Of a stretch of DNA of 64,000 nt, positions 1 to 11,149 are shown in pieces. Source of the stretch: Oreohelix idahoensis (lineage: Eukaryota > Mollusca > Gastropoda > Stylommatophora > Oreohelicidae); NCBI GenBank assembly GCA_024509875.1, contig JAMPIV010017560.1, positions 124,001 to 188,000 on the forward strand. The letters are read 5' to 3'. Within the stretch, counting starts at the first letter, position 1. Each line of letters begins with the position of its first letter. The notes beneath the pieces were generated by a model that ran no database searches, had not been told where the DNA came from, and worked only from the letters and a program-made list of their open reading frames with translations. Both the position numbers and the translations under genes were made by a program.

Positions 1-110
1 ACGAGGAAGTCATGGAAAGGTCTGGAGTGGATGGCACGGGTCAGGAAGAATTGGCATAAGTTTGTTGAAAGTTTATGCTCCTTGGAAAGTTGAAGATGGA
101 TGATAATGAT
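1..110 (+). mobile_element. LINE 3' end fragment
   Basis: The first ~100 bases read as the last residues of a non-LTR retrotransposon RT polyprotein (a W..F(V/I)ESLCSL-type end), followed by a short ATGATAATGATGA tail. Only the tail is inside the window. The family is not determined; the reading rests on resemblance to other LINE ends in this window. Confidence 0.35.
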
Positions 111-1205
111 GAACTGCGAGTGAGAAGATTGAAAAACGCAGCGTGATAGGAATCGCATCCAAAAATTTCTCTATTGTGTGACGAACAATGTCATGAAACC
201 ATTAAGCTTTCTCAGAGTTCAGTGCTCAAATGTACCTTTCCCCTATGGCAAAGTAATTAAGGGTGACCATTTGTGTATAACGCTCCGTGTAGATCCAGGG
301 GGTATTTGATAAGGTAAATGTAGCGGGAGGTTAATTAAAATTATGATCTATGTGAGAATCCAGGTATCTCATAGGCTACCAGGATAGTATGCCAGTAAAG
401 AGTTCTGGTCTTACAAGTAATACCCCAGTCTTAGAAATAAGCACTGGTGTATGATATCATATAAATAGTCAGACTGTGAAAACCCTGGCCAGTTGGTAAG
501 AAGTTGTACCAGGATTTAAGGTGTCTCCTCCCTGTGACTATCTTATGATTACTTAATAATGTCTAGGGAATAAATAAAATGAACATTCACTTTAACCATA
601 ACTGTAAGAAGTGAATAATTCCTCAGATACAGTTAAAATATTTTAATATTTACACTAATATTCTATTACTGCTAGTTGGAACAGAGCATTGAAATATATA
701 AAACTAAGTCACACAATTACTATGATTGTCTATTTAGACTGCAAGATCTTGGATAATAAAGTTACTGAAAACTGCATTCATTTTGAATATATCACCGTTC
801 TTAGTCCTCTGATAACTGTCATCAATTGACTATTAGCTGTGTTTCATTTATGGGTGGTCAGTGTCTTAAGGAACAGAAGTGGGTTTACAGGCTTTCCGCG
901 TAACTGTGGGCAGCCGAAATACGCATATATCTCCGTAAAGGATAACTTCCTACCGTTTCTTCTTATACACAGTTGTACACAATCCTTTCCTGGACTAAAA
1001 TGTGAAATCCTTTTCACAATGATTCCATTATGCTTTTATTTATAATTGGCGATTTCCTCTGTCTGATGCACATTTCGCTGATACACCGCCATTTTGATAG
1101 CGGCCGCTTTGTTGACAATCGATCGGTGACTTTAACTGTAAACTCCTCGACCACGTTTGCAATGTATTGAAACCAATTTTGCGACAGTAAAGAAAGAACG
1201 GGATT
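111..1205. other. no gene seen
   Basis: AT-rich sequence with only short chance reading frames. No domain, tRNA-like box or clear repeat was recognised. Confidence 0.5.
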
Positions 1206-1209
1206 ATTG

Positions 1210-1335
1210 CTTCCTCAGGCATATTGTACAAGGTGACCAGTGTGAGGTTTTGCATCAGGCAGGCAACCTCATCATGTAAAATAAATTGCTACAGAAACCC
1301 CTGAACGCTTGGTGCAATGATAATGATTTATAAAT
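1210..1335 (+). repeat. LINE-tail family T, copy 1
   Basis: Contains a segment also seen near 7686-7870 and 12445-12665: a CTCAGGCATAT-type start, then GCAACCTCATCATGTAAAA, TTGCTACAGAAACC and a CTTGGTGCA stretch. The other two copies end in simple ATG- or GATT-rich tails, so this looks like the 3' end of a non-LTR element. No coding part is attached here. Confidence 0.45.
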
Positions 1336-2434
1336 AATACCTAATAACAATCTATAACCAATGTCTTTAACTCTCCGCTCGATCTAGAGTGAGCTACTCG
1401 TCACAATAAACATAGAGGCTCGAAGGTAATGCTTTAATTGAAGTACGAGCCGCGATACTTAACAAGCACTCGTGTCGATCTCGTGGACCTAACAAGGAAC
1501 AAATAATTTAACAACTGTGACTTACAAAGCATGTCATGAAGGCCATTCGGGAGGGACGTACCCACCACCATCATTGAAAAAAAACACAGAACAGTACAAA
1601 AAGTATGTGCCGTCAGGAAATCTATAACACAGAAAGATGGCGTCCCATTATAACCCACACTTTCATGCAGATGGATAATGCCTGGAAGAGGTCAGCTATA
1701 CAAAAGCGTAGCAAATGTTAAAAACAAAGAAAAAAAAGATGAACAACATAGGTACCAACCTCACTTGTTACAAATTAACGAAAAGTTCACGCATGCAATA
1801 GATGAAGACGCACAGATACACAGAAACGACAAAAAAGACAAAGCAAGAATGTAAACATGTTTCTCAATACAGAATTGCTCGCAGAGATCTAATTGACAGC
1901 TTATACTCCATAGATGCTGAATTGCAAAGTAAACGAAGAATACTTACAGGTGGAGAGCATTAGACTGTAATTGTCGTTGTTTAACTAGGGCTGCTGAGGG
2001 TCTCGCGATTTTGCAGCCAATAGCAATTTGAAGACCCCTTGATGTTATCAACACTGTAGATCAAACCTTCTCCTGTAGCTTTTCTGCCATTCCGAAATAT
2101 ATTCTAGTTTAGTTGAAGTAACCTTAAAGGCGATCTTTGTCCTCCCAAGGCTGTGTGTGGTCCCGGTCGCCGGGTCCTCCCAGCACAGTGGAGGCAGCGA
2201 ATGAGAACTGTGCCTATGCCAGATTGCCCTTTTTTCGAGGACCTTCGGTCCCGAATAGATTTTGGCTGGACGGACGTCTGGGTGGCATAGCGAAATGGTT
2301 TTATAGCGGCAAACGTAGAGTACACACGAGGGCAAGTTCGGGCACAGCGGATTGATCAACCGCTTGCTTGTCACATTGATCACGGAAACAACAACTAAAA
2401 GTCTGTTGTACCAAGAAACGCCTTTAGGTGTAAC
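1336..2434. other. no gene seen
   Basis: Unique-looking AT-rich sequence. A GC-richer patch at 2120-2345 gives overlapping open frames on both strands, but none resembles a known protein. Confidence 0.4.
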
Positions 2435-2548
2435 GGAACAACGGACGATTTCTTGTTGCCCTATGACGCCGCAAGGTGTGATGGCCGGAGACTGCTTGGG
2501 CGGTCGATGGCCAAGGGAATAATAATAAATAATAATAATAATAGTTGA
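2435..2548 (+). mobile_element. LINE 3' UTR fragment with (TAA)n tail
   Basis: GCCCTATGACGCC..GTGATGGCC..GACTGCTT..CGGTCG is the same 3' end as in the LINE at 28109-28700 (and inverted at 43252-43426), but here it is followed by (AATAAT)n rather than (GAA)n. The coding part is missing, so this is a short 5'-truncated copy. Confidence 0.5.
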
Positions 2549-2639
2549 AGTCAAGAGCTCCAGCTTGGCTTGCATTTAAAGGATCATGAAGTCTGGTCCC
2601 AAGCTAGGAGAAAGAAATGTGTGGCACTATGTGCATTCA

Positions 2640-3060
2640 CCGCCATCCAAGAGTGCTCTCCAAATACACAGAGCTAAAATACTCTGCTCTGGTTCAGGGC
2701 TCTCTGTGACGGTATTGCCTCCCCTGCTTTGCAGTAATGGTCCAACAGTGGCCAGAACTCAAGAGTATCTAATATGGGCTTCAAAGGTATCTACCTTCGC
2801 ACAAGATTACTCTTGGCAGAGATGTAGATAGAAGGGTGATGACACTTCTATAACAAAGGGAGTCTTCACAAGATATTCAGAATAAGCGAGAAAAATACTG
2901 CTTTGGCTGAGTATGTTAACTCTGTAATTCTGCCGACGTTTTTGTGAAGGATTTAAGCACTTATTACTATCAGCTCGTTTAAGCCCCCACACCTGATTTA
3001 CTGGGTGGAATTCTATTATTCTAGTATAGCTCTGTTTAGCTATGGTAAAAGAATAGAACG
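2640..3060 (+). repeat. R-family interspersed repeat, + copy
   Basis: Shares with 10140-10500 (reverse complement) the blocks CAGTAATGGTCCAACAGTGG, CTCAAGAGTATCTAA, TACCTTCGCACAAGATTACT and TGGCAGAGATGTAGATAGAA, and ends in a TATAGCTCTGTT motif. It has no recognisable coding capacity. Further copies are at 15200-15382/26221-26360 and 26405-26510. The family is unknown. Confidence 0.55.
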
Positions 3061-3691
3061 AAACGCTCTTTTGAGTATGGCGTTTTCCACCCCATAGTTA
3101 TGGGTTCCTATCTTTCCAGTTACTCAGACTTTACCCTCGATGAGAATTAAATTTAATCCCTCGGGATAAAATTTCCAATACATTTAAAAAGAATAGCTTT
3201 AGCTTTACATGACATTTACATGAAAAGGGTAATAATACAGATAGAGTATGTTTACATATACATCTCCTCTGATTGAAAAGTGTTCACAATATAAATTGAA
3301 TTGGTTTTCGTTTATGTTTACACTGATTGAAAAGTTTGAAACTTCCATTATTTTAAAATAAATATTTTCACATAGATATGTACACTGGGTTAAAGCTTGA
3401 AAACGTACATTAATTTTAAAGTGACTATGTTTATAGGGACATTTACACTGCTTTGAAAATGTAAGTATTATACTTAGAATGTACATCATTTCTCTCATCT
3501 TTCCTTCCCTGCTCCATAGGGAACCTGGAACTACTTTATGCTTTTAGTTCTCTTTACGAAACTAGCAGTAAAGCAATCATCAGCCCGCGCAGCGGTGTTT
3601 TTTTTTTTTTGACTCATCATTCTAGATACTGAGGTTGCCAGCCTCAAATGACTTGGAAGTCCTGTAGCAATTTTCACACATTAAAATTCAC
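3061..3691. other. no gene seen
   Basis: AT-rich sequence with a T run near 3599-3610. A GAGGTTGCCAGCCTCA palindrome-like stretch near 3630 resembles parts near 14390 and 27490 and may be another weak repeat. No gene is recognised. Confidence 0.4.
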
Positions 3692-3911
<220 letters not shown>

Positions 3912-4136
3912 GCAGTGGTAATGGACACCAAACTTCAAACTTGTACCAAAATTTTATTTTACGGAATTAATGTTTCAATCTTGGCATGAAGAAACTTTCA
4001 GACTTTAACAATGAAATGCTGTTCATTAAATTTGGTTTGGATATTTATTCTTTGCGACTGAGGCCTCCGTTTCAGTAAGGTGTATGGCCTCCTCTGGCCT
4101 CTATCAGAGAACGTCATCTCCTTGACATGGATCCGA

Positions 4137-5073
4137 TTAGCCGTTGGATCTGTTGTTGGGGATGGCTGCCCACTCTTCCCGCAGTGCAAGAGACAACTGT
4201 CGGAGATTGGCTGGAGCCACGTCTTGCTGGTGGAGTCGTCTGTCGAGTTCATCCCATAAGTGTTCTATGGGGTTCATGTCTGATGACATGGCTGGCCACG
4301 GAATAGTCTGGACGTTGTTGTCTGCGAGGAACTGGGTGGTGAGTTGTGCCACATGAGGTCGAGCGTTTTCCTGCTGAAAAATCGACCCTCGTGCAGCCAG
4401 AAGTGGAAGAACGTGAGGACGAAGAATTTCAGCGTTGGGCATTCAGGCGTCCTTCAATTTGCACCAGGTCCCTTCTTTCCATGAAGTTGATCGCCCCCCA
4501 CATCAGTACACCTCCACCACCATGTGGAGGAGCCTCATCAACGCTGTTCTGGGTGTAGCGCTCATGGACTCTGCGGTAAACTCTTCTCCGTCTATCGTGT
4601 CGCTGGAGCACAAAAAATGATTCATCACTAAACCAAACCCGTCTCCAGTCATTCCCAACGGTCCATTGACGATGCTGGTTTGCCCACTGCAGTCGGTTCT
4701 GGCGATGCCGGTCCGTAAGAACAGGACCTCTGTAGGGTCTTCTAGCCCAAAGACCAGAGTCGTGCAGCCGGTTCCTGACCGTTTGATCTGAAATTCGACT
4801 AGCTGCTGACATTGACTGGACTGTGGAGGACGCAGATGCAAGTCGATTCCTGGGGTGATGCAGACCTATGAAGCGGTCTTCGGCAGGAGTTGTAACTTTG
4901 GGTCTTCCACTGCGCGGCCGGTCTGCCACTGAGCCAGTTTCTTGAAGTCGCCTCCAAAGGCGACTAATGGTGCTTCTAACCACACTACATTGTCTGGCCA
5001 CTACACTTTGTGACTGTCCAGTCTGTAAACGTCCAATAATGATGAGTCGTTGTTCTGTAGTGAGATGAGCCAT
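4137..5073 (-). pseudogene. Tc1-like transposase, frameshifted
   Basis: Reading on the minus strand, the natural start is MAHLTTEQRL (5073). It is followed by a paired helix-turn-helix region with GRPKVTTPAEDR and then the catalytic domain. The first catalytic Asp is in WFSDESFF. The second motif reads QQENARPH, with Glu in place of the usual Asp of QQDNARPH. The third lies in NPIEHLWDELDRR. Near 4429-4445 the frame is broken by a short deletion after GRLNAQR, and a second frame carries the C-terminal ~100 residues. Total coding length is close to the ~340 aa usual for Tc1. The enzyme would cut at the transposon ends in the nucleus; this copy should be inactive for two independent reasons. 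Confidence 0.85.
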
Positions 5074-5363
5074 ACTTGCGCATTGAATTTTCAACTGAAT
5101 TTATTCGAGGAGCGTCAATCTTTTATAAGCATTCAATAATATGGTCAGAGAGTTTTGTGTTCAGTAAGTTTCACGGAATTCTCATGAACCTGTCACGAGT
5201 TATTGTCAAAAATGTTGTTTTGACCTCGACCTCTTTCATGACCTCACGAATCATGAGGTGAGTACAATTCAGGTAACTACGAGAAGTTAATGACCAGGTG
5301 GACACAGTCAATAGGTTCACTGATGTCCAATCAGCGAATATCTTTTATGAAAGTAACACCAAA

Positions 5364-5393
5364 ATAGTTGCGTTTCTTTTTTTCAACAGCATA
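5364..5393 (-). repeat. Tc1 terminal inverted repeat, right
   Basis: The reverse complement reads TATGCTGTTGAAAAAAAGAA then ACGCAAC, matching the left TIR at 3882. Confidence 0.85.
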
Positions 5394-5394
5394 T

Positions 5395-5692
<298 letters not shown>

Positions 5693-6185
5693 GCCGGAGT
5701 GAAACAAAGATCGTGAAGAGGTCGTCCATTTCGTCACACTTTCCCAAGGAATCGTCACGGCCTACACATAGCCACTTCTCAGCCACACCCCCACCTATCA
5801 CAAGTCCATAGTGAGATCCTCCTGCATGCAGCCAACCAGGTAAATGCAAGAGTTACGTCTAGGGCTCTAGTGACTCCTCCAAGCTTAGTGTGCATGCTGA
5901 GTTCGTAGCATATTTCACTACAGGGGGAATCCGTGGAAGTGCGTGCATGATTTCAAGAGTCAATTAAGGCATAATTACCCTCACAGACAGAGGTTCATTT
6001 CCACATTTGTATACAATAGCATTGTGCTTAGCTGGTAGTCATTTCAGGACGACTCCAGATATGCCTCCACGCATCATTTGGCTGTATATATTTAAAACGG
6101 TTTAGTGCGCGCTTACTGGATGGACAGCAAGAAGACTACACATAGGGCCATTGAAAAGTAATTTCCAGTTTTTAAAATGGTATTT
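5693..6185. other. no gene seen
   Basis: No domain or known repeat recognised. Confidence 0.4.
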
Positions 6186-6189
6186 CTTT

Positions 6190-6893
6190 ATACCTATCTA
6201 AATAATCTATATGACGCAAACATCACAATAAAGACAGTTAACTACTGTTTTATTACATAACCTGCTTTTTTGTATGGCTCTGAGACATGTATGCTGGAAA
6301 TGAAGTCTTTTTCCTTTTTTGTGGGTTTTTTTTTTTTTTGTGGTGTTTACTTAGTCACCAATTATGAAACATACGCTTAGCAAGAAAGAAGGCTCAATAG
6401 CTTCCATCTACGGTGTCTACGCCACATACTCGGTATTTCATGGAAGGACAAAGTGACAAATATCGAGATGTTGTCACGTGCTTTCCTCCAAAGTATGTAT
6501 ACACTGCTTATACAGCGCAGACTACGCTGGCTTGGCTTGTCCGCCGCAGGGATGATGGTCACATCCCGAAAGATATCTTCTACGAACAACTGACAGATGG
6601 CAAAAGAACAGTTGGGTGACCGCGGCTGAGATTCAAAGATGTGTACAAGAGAGACATGAGGGCACTGGACATAAATCCAGCAACTTGGGAGGGTGAAGCT
6701 GCCAATCGCACCAAGTGGCTGTGCTCTCTACGGCGCCATCTCAGACTAGGGAAAAAGAAGCTCTCACGACAAGCAGAAGAGAGGAGAAAACGTCGAAAGG
6801 AACAGCTGGAAAATAAGCAGCTGAGGGCTATCACTTCAGGGGCGTATTCCCATTGTCAGTTATGACAGAAGGGGCTGTTATTATTATTATTAA
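6190..6893 (+). mobile_element. 5'-truncated LINE, RT C-terminal remnant
   Basis: On the plus strand three frames together carry the C-terminal pattern of a non-LTR RT protein: an FLYGSETC block (~6270), an L..RCLRHILGISWKDKV block (~6395-6450), RRLRWLGL (~6525), IPKDIFYEQL, FKDVYKRDMRALDINPATWE (~6635-6700) and a K/R-rich end. These blocks are shared by many invertebrate LINEs. A (TTA)n tail at 6873-6890 follows. At least two frameshifts and stops break it, so it is a dead 5'-truncated copy. Confidence 0.75.
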
Positions 6894-7261
6894 TTATGAA
6901 ATCATTAGGCTGCTAAATTCGTCGTGTTCTGTGTTTCAGAAAAGGTTGAAAAGAACTTTTAATGTCGTTCATTTAATAACATTATTAATTTTGTTTCTTA
7001 CAGCTTTGTTGCAATTCTACCATTAGTTCAATCTGACACAGTTATATTGCTTTTCTCTCACCCAAACAAGTTTTAGAGCAATAAAGGGAATTTATTAAAT
7101 TGGAAACCCCGCGTGTTATAATGTGGTGAATACGAAGCCTTGTGAAGCAAAGGTTATTTTTAGCTAAGGTTTACTTTTAAAGACTCCATGTGGTTACTTG
7201 AGGTCTCTAATGAGACAAATATAAAAAATATGCCTACTGTTGCTTCAGGCGTGTAATCATC
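6894..7261. other. no gene seen
   Basis: AT-rich sequence; nothing recognised. Confidence 0.4.
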
Positions 7262-7690
7262 ATCATCAGTTGCCATCTCCACAACGGAGGTTGGCTGTAA
7301 TGGATCTCCAACGTCTTCTGTCTCTTGTCTTGGTGGTACACTCTGATAGACTCTTTCCCGTCCATCTCTTGATGTTATCTTCCCACTTATAGCGCTGTCT
7401 TCCCCTTGCACGTTTACCTTCAACTCTCCCTTCTGTTATGGTCTTCTGCAAGGTGTTATGCCTTTTTATGTGGCCAAAGTATTTTAGCTGCCGAACTTTG
7501 ACCTCTCTCATTAGTTCTCTTTTCATACCTAGATTTTCTAGGACCTCCTTATTTGTTTTCATCTCTTTCCATGAGATACGCCCCATTCTTCTATATATCC
7601 ACATTTCAAGAGCCTCAATTCTTTCTTCCAAATGCTTATTCATTGTCCATGTTTCTGCACCATACAGAAATGCAGAATATATACAAAGCG
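7262..7690 (-). pseudogene. LINE RT C-terminal fragment
   Basis: The minus strand carries AFLYGAETWTMN, then RIEALEMWIYRRMGRISWKE, KVRQLKYFGHIKRHNTLQKT, EGRVEGKRARGRQRYKWEDN and a W-containing end. This is the conserved region after the RT palm in RTE/jockey-type LINEs. The end (7262-7268) is an ATGATGATG-type tail. The 5' part is absent; the boundary at 7690 abuts the family T segment on the other strand. Confidence 0.8.
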
Positions 7691-7870
7691 ACTAATATGA
7701 GGTTGCGCCTGAGGCTAGCAACATCATCATGTACAACTAGCTGCTACAGAAACCACTGCAAGATCATGTGGATGCTTGGCGCAGGCGTCTGCATGGGGAC
7801 TATCGTCAGAGGTGGATCGATACTCCATAGGGAGCGAAAAAGAAAATGATTGATGATTGATTGATTGGTC
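7686..7870 (+). repeat. LINE-tail family T, copy 2
   Basis: GCGACTAATATGAGGTTGCG, CTAGCAACATCATCATGTA, CTGCTACAGAAACC and CTTGGCGCAGGCGTCTGCAT, ending in GAAAATGATTGATGATTGATTG. It matches the segments at 1210 and 12445. It is probably a LINE 3' UTR. Confidence 0.5.
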
Positions 7871-7964
7871 AAGTTCTACTTAAAAGCACTTATTGGCCAG
7901 TCAGTTTAAATGGAGGAGGTATTTTTTTAAAGATAAGTTTGAAATTATACTACCTTTAATAAAT

Positions 7965-8445
7965 TGGTTTGGTTTGGTTAGATTTGGTTTTAAGAACCAT
8001 CTTCTGTGCACACGGACAACTCCATATGTGCACCGATCTCCTCCCTTAGACCACACAAGGAGGATCGCAGCACAGTGCACGCCGTAGCGCTGGCGAGGAT
8101 CCCAATGTGTATATACAAGAACTATACATTTTATAAATATTTTTGTAGTGGGTAGGTTTCTTAATTTTTAAATTATGCCAGGGCAGCGGCTGTATGGCCT
8201 ACTATTTATAATTTCCAACTACCTAGGGATTTTTAACTTGTGAAACAATAGTTTCGCCCTTATCCGAGAAGGCTAGACATCCGATCTCACTACCCAGGAG
8301 ATCACGGGGGTAGTATGACCAATAAGAACCACTGGTTCTGGAAGAAATATTCCATCAATTATATTCCCAATACTGGGAACGAACCAGGTATCTTTAGAAT
8401 TAGAGGCAGGCGCCATACCTCTTAACCTTTTCGACGCCCTTTTTA
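7965..8445 (-). mobile_element. SINE-A, copy 1 (tRNA-derived)
   Basis: On the minus strand it begins with a tRNA-like head (a B-box-like GGTTCGTTCCC near 8390) and ends in a CCAAA-rich tail at 7965-7985. The same body, including TATCCGAGAAGG and GATCTCACTACCCAGGAGAT, occurs in the copy at 11150-12235. The tail region alone recurs at 9473-9545 and 49318-49500. It is non-coding and would rely on LINE machinery. Confidence 0.65.
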
Positions 8446-9185
8446 AAAAATTAATTTAGCAGAGTGAATACGCTACATTACTTCTGATGGACGTTACTGA
8501 GATCTCCTCTAGAGATCTGAATACGTGATACAAAGTTGTATCTTATTTCAGTAGGCTGTTTTCGAAATTCCACATAATTTGTTGGCCTCAGTTGCTGTTT
8601 TCCGAATACACTGTTCCCTTAGGAAATCTGTTTTGGCCACAACGTTTTGTACGTGTGTGCATATAAAACTAGTCAATATCCAGTACTGCGTAATTACTCT
8701 AGCAGAGCTATTTTCTACTTGCAAACCACGAACAAGCAGTGGCGTCCAAAACCACGGGTGGGAAAAGCGCGATCGGGGTTCCGTGGTGAACAGCTGAGAC
8801 ATTTTAGGTGGACCGCCTGAGATTTAAACGTTTGATTTGTTTTTTTTAAATTGTTTAATTAAATCTTTTGGTTTTTTTTAACAAGTATAATACTTGAAAT
8901 AAAACGAATAAAGTCAAAGACAGTTTCAATTATAAACATTTATTACATCAAAGTACCGCTCTTCTCTGTCTGACAAACACATGGGCGCATGTATGCGATT
9001 GGCCATTAATATTTTCGTACCGGAATAGGAGGACTCAGCTGAGGCGATGCAGTGCAAATCATCATCATATTGGTCTGTGCCATTATGTCTTTAGCAGTAC
9101 TAGTATTTAAATATCATGTGTTTGTTGGAATTTATTCTTATTAATGTAACATCTTTTTCCTTGCCCATGTACATAATGATGTAGA
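8446..9185. other. no gene seen
   Basis: AT-rich; nothing recognised. Confidence 0.4.
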
Positions 9186-9189
9186 TGAA

Positions 9190-9405
9190 AAGTTGCCGTG
9201 TTCGATTCACGATATCGACATGCTTGAGTCTACCCAGCTGAATATGGGTACTTGACTTTGCACTTGAGTTAGAGAAGGAAAAAGCAGCGAGTAAGCGAAC
9301 TGGTCACCCCAAGTCTCGATGCCGGACCTAGTATAGTGAAGTTTCTAACACTTCACTCCCCTACAGCAGTATCTGCTATGTGACTACCTTGACCTTTGTT
9401 AAGCA
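9190..9405 (+). mobile_element. SINE-C, copy 1 (5' truncated)
   Basis: Starts at the B-box region (GTGTTCGATTCAC). It then shares GTCTACCC..GCTG..ATGGGTAC, AAGGAAAAAGCAGCGAG and CTAGTATAGTGAAGTTTCTA with the fuller copy at 10775-11025, and ends in a CTACCTTGACCTTT-type tail. Confidence 0.6.
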
Positions 9406-9472
9406 CATAATAATTTATTTGGTCTTCAATTAATAAACATTTTTGTTGTCTGTCAAATGTTTTCTAACTTTG

Positions 9473-9545
9473 CTTTGGTTTGGTTTTTCAGGACTATCTT
9501 CATTGAATACGGACAACTCCGTCAGTGCCCCGATCTCCTCTTTTA
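9473..9545 (-). repeat. SINE-A 3' tail fragment
   Basis: TTTGGTTTGGTTTTTCAGGA followed by the ACGGACAACTCC..CAGTG block shared with the SINE-A copies. Confidence 0.55.
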
Positions 9546-9859
9546 GAACCAGATTCCAGGACAAGAACAGCCTTGTAATGCTATCAATAGGTTTCCTCAA
9601 TTCTTGTCTAATCCTGTATCAGAGACTTCTTCTCACCCCTTTGTCCACTGCCACTTGTTTAGCTCTTGTTTTCAATTTCTTTCATATCCATAAGGAGGCT
9701 TTATTTTTTTTTTATTAACAGCCGAAAATTGTAACAGTAGCTACAATGACCAATAGTAGCTACAATGACCACTAGTATTTGGTAGACTGAAGTAAAAGTT
9801 GAGTAGGCATTGTAACCTGTGCGAAGTCCTACCAAGATCATTAAACACAGAAGATTTCG

Positions 9860-10062
9860 TACTTACTTACTTAGTCGTTCCTCTTCTACCGTGAGATGAA
9901 GAGGTTTGGAAGAGAGATCGCCATACTATTCTATCGGCTGTCTTCCTCCTGGCCTGCTTCCGCTCTAGTCCTCGGTCCTTCAAAGATTGTCTAATGTTGT
10001 CCCCCAAGCAGACTCTGGGTTATCCTGGAGGTCTTCCATACCTGGCTCTTAGTTTCCCATGC
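9860..10062 (-). mobile_element. LINE 3' end, family U, copy 1
   Basis: The minus strand reads as the end of a LINE protein (RPPGRP-type arginine/proline block, DN..SLKDRGLE..QARR..DR..W) and finishes with a TAAGTAAG tail at 9860. It is nearly the same as 13061-13310. It is joined to a (TA)n tract at 10063. Confidence 0.65.

Positions 10063-10132
<70 letters not shown>
10063..10132. repeat. (TA)n microsatellite
   Basis: About 65 bp of TA dinucleotides. Confidence 0.95.
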
Positions 10133-10133
<1 letters not shown>

Positions 10134-10139
10134 ATGATA

Positions 10140-10500
10140 TATATAACAGAGCTATACCATTATAAGAGGAAATTCGCTGAATTAACTCAGCTGGGGTGGG
10201 GGGGGGGGTGGGGGGGGGCTTGAACGAGCTGAAAACCATTGCTTAAATCCTTCACAAAAGGCGACGGACAGATATAAGTTAATAAATGTTCAGCGCTAAG
10301 CAGCATTGTTCTTAACTTCTGAATTATCTTGTGACAGGTCCCGTAAGGTAGAAGCGTCATTACCCTTCTATCTACATCTCTGCCAAGAGTAATCTTGTGC
10401 AAAGGTAGACACCTTTGACGACCCATTTAGATACTCTTGAGTTTTGGCCAATGTTGGACCACTACTGCAAACAGGCGAGGCGATCCGTGACAGAATTAAC
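10140..10500 (-). repeat. R-family repeat with unoccupied Gypsy-1 target
   Basis: This is the reverse complement of the R copy at 2640-3060. Around 10350-10400 it has the sequence that at 15360/26221 is split by Gypsy-1: TAGAAGCGTCATTACCCT runs straight into TCTATCTACATCTCTGCC. It thus serves as an in-window empty site. A long G run (10196-10218) is present. Confidence 0.6.
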
Positions 10501-10774
10501 TACCAGTTTAATCACAAATTGCTATTTTACATTAATACTTGTACTTCAACTCAGCGTAAGATCCTGCCCGTTTAACACATGATTTCAAAGCAAGCAGCCA
10601 TTTTTTTCTGTCTCTTGTCAGGTGAGTTTGATGGTCATTTTAAATTTTAATTTACTACGTTTCTGGGAATAATAAATCAAACGTTTTTGTTACATGGTAG
10701 TGCAATTGTTGTACCTTGTTTTTGACATTTATTACGTGTATATCCAATTTATATCCGATGATTATATAAGTGTT

Positions 10775-11025
10775 TATCCGCGTCCGATTGGCAGAGTGGT
10801 TAGAGCGCTGGCCTCTCGCGGCAAAGGTGCCAGGTTCGAATCACGGTAACGACACGCTCCAGTCTACCCTGCTGTAAATGGGTACCTGACTTTGAGTTAG
10901 GTTAGGAAAAGGCAGCGAGGAAGGGAACTAGTCACCCCACCTCTCGATGCTGGACTTAGTATGGTGAAATCTCTAACACCTCATCCTTCTACGGCTACCT
11001 TTGTTGTGGGACTACCTTTACCTTT
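10775..11025 (+). mobile_element. SINE-C, copy 2, with tRNA-like head
   Basis: The A-box-like TGGCAGAGTGGTTAGAGCGC and B-box GGTTCGAATCA are spaced as in tRNA genes. They are followed by a non-tRNA body and a (CTTTAC)n-type tail (ACTACCTTTACCTTTAC). The head would serve as an internal RNA polymerase III promoter. The anticodon-arm region does not make me call it a functional tRNA. Confidence 0.75.
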
Positions 11026-11087
11026 ACATCCAATATATTCAAGTTAAGGATATCCACATTCAAAAATAGAAAGTGACTTTACAATCG

Positions 11088-11115
11088 CCTTATATATATA
11101 TATATATATATATAA
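11088..11115. repeat. short (TA)n tract
   Basis: TATATA repeat next to the SINE-A copy. Confidence 0.8.
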
Positions 11116-11149
11116 ACATATATTTCATATACGCTGCTCTGAAGGACAT

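Noticed and set aside
2048..2575. 175-aa minus-strand frame
   Set aside because: It overlaps frames on the other strand and covers a LINE 3' UTR; no recognisable domain.
10775..10850. Functional tRNA gene
   Set aside because: A and B boxes are present but the body and (CTTTAC)n tail make it a SINE head; no clean cloverleaf was confirmed. The same holds near 11515, 31570 and 34350.
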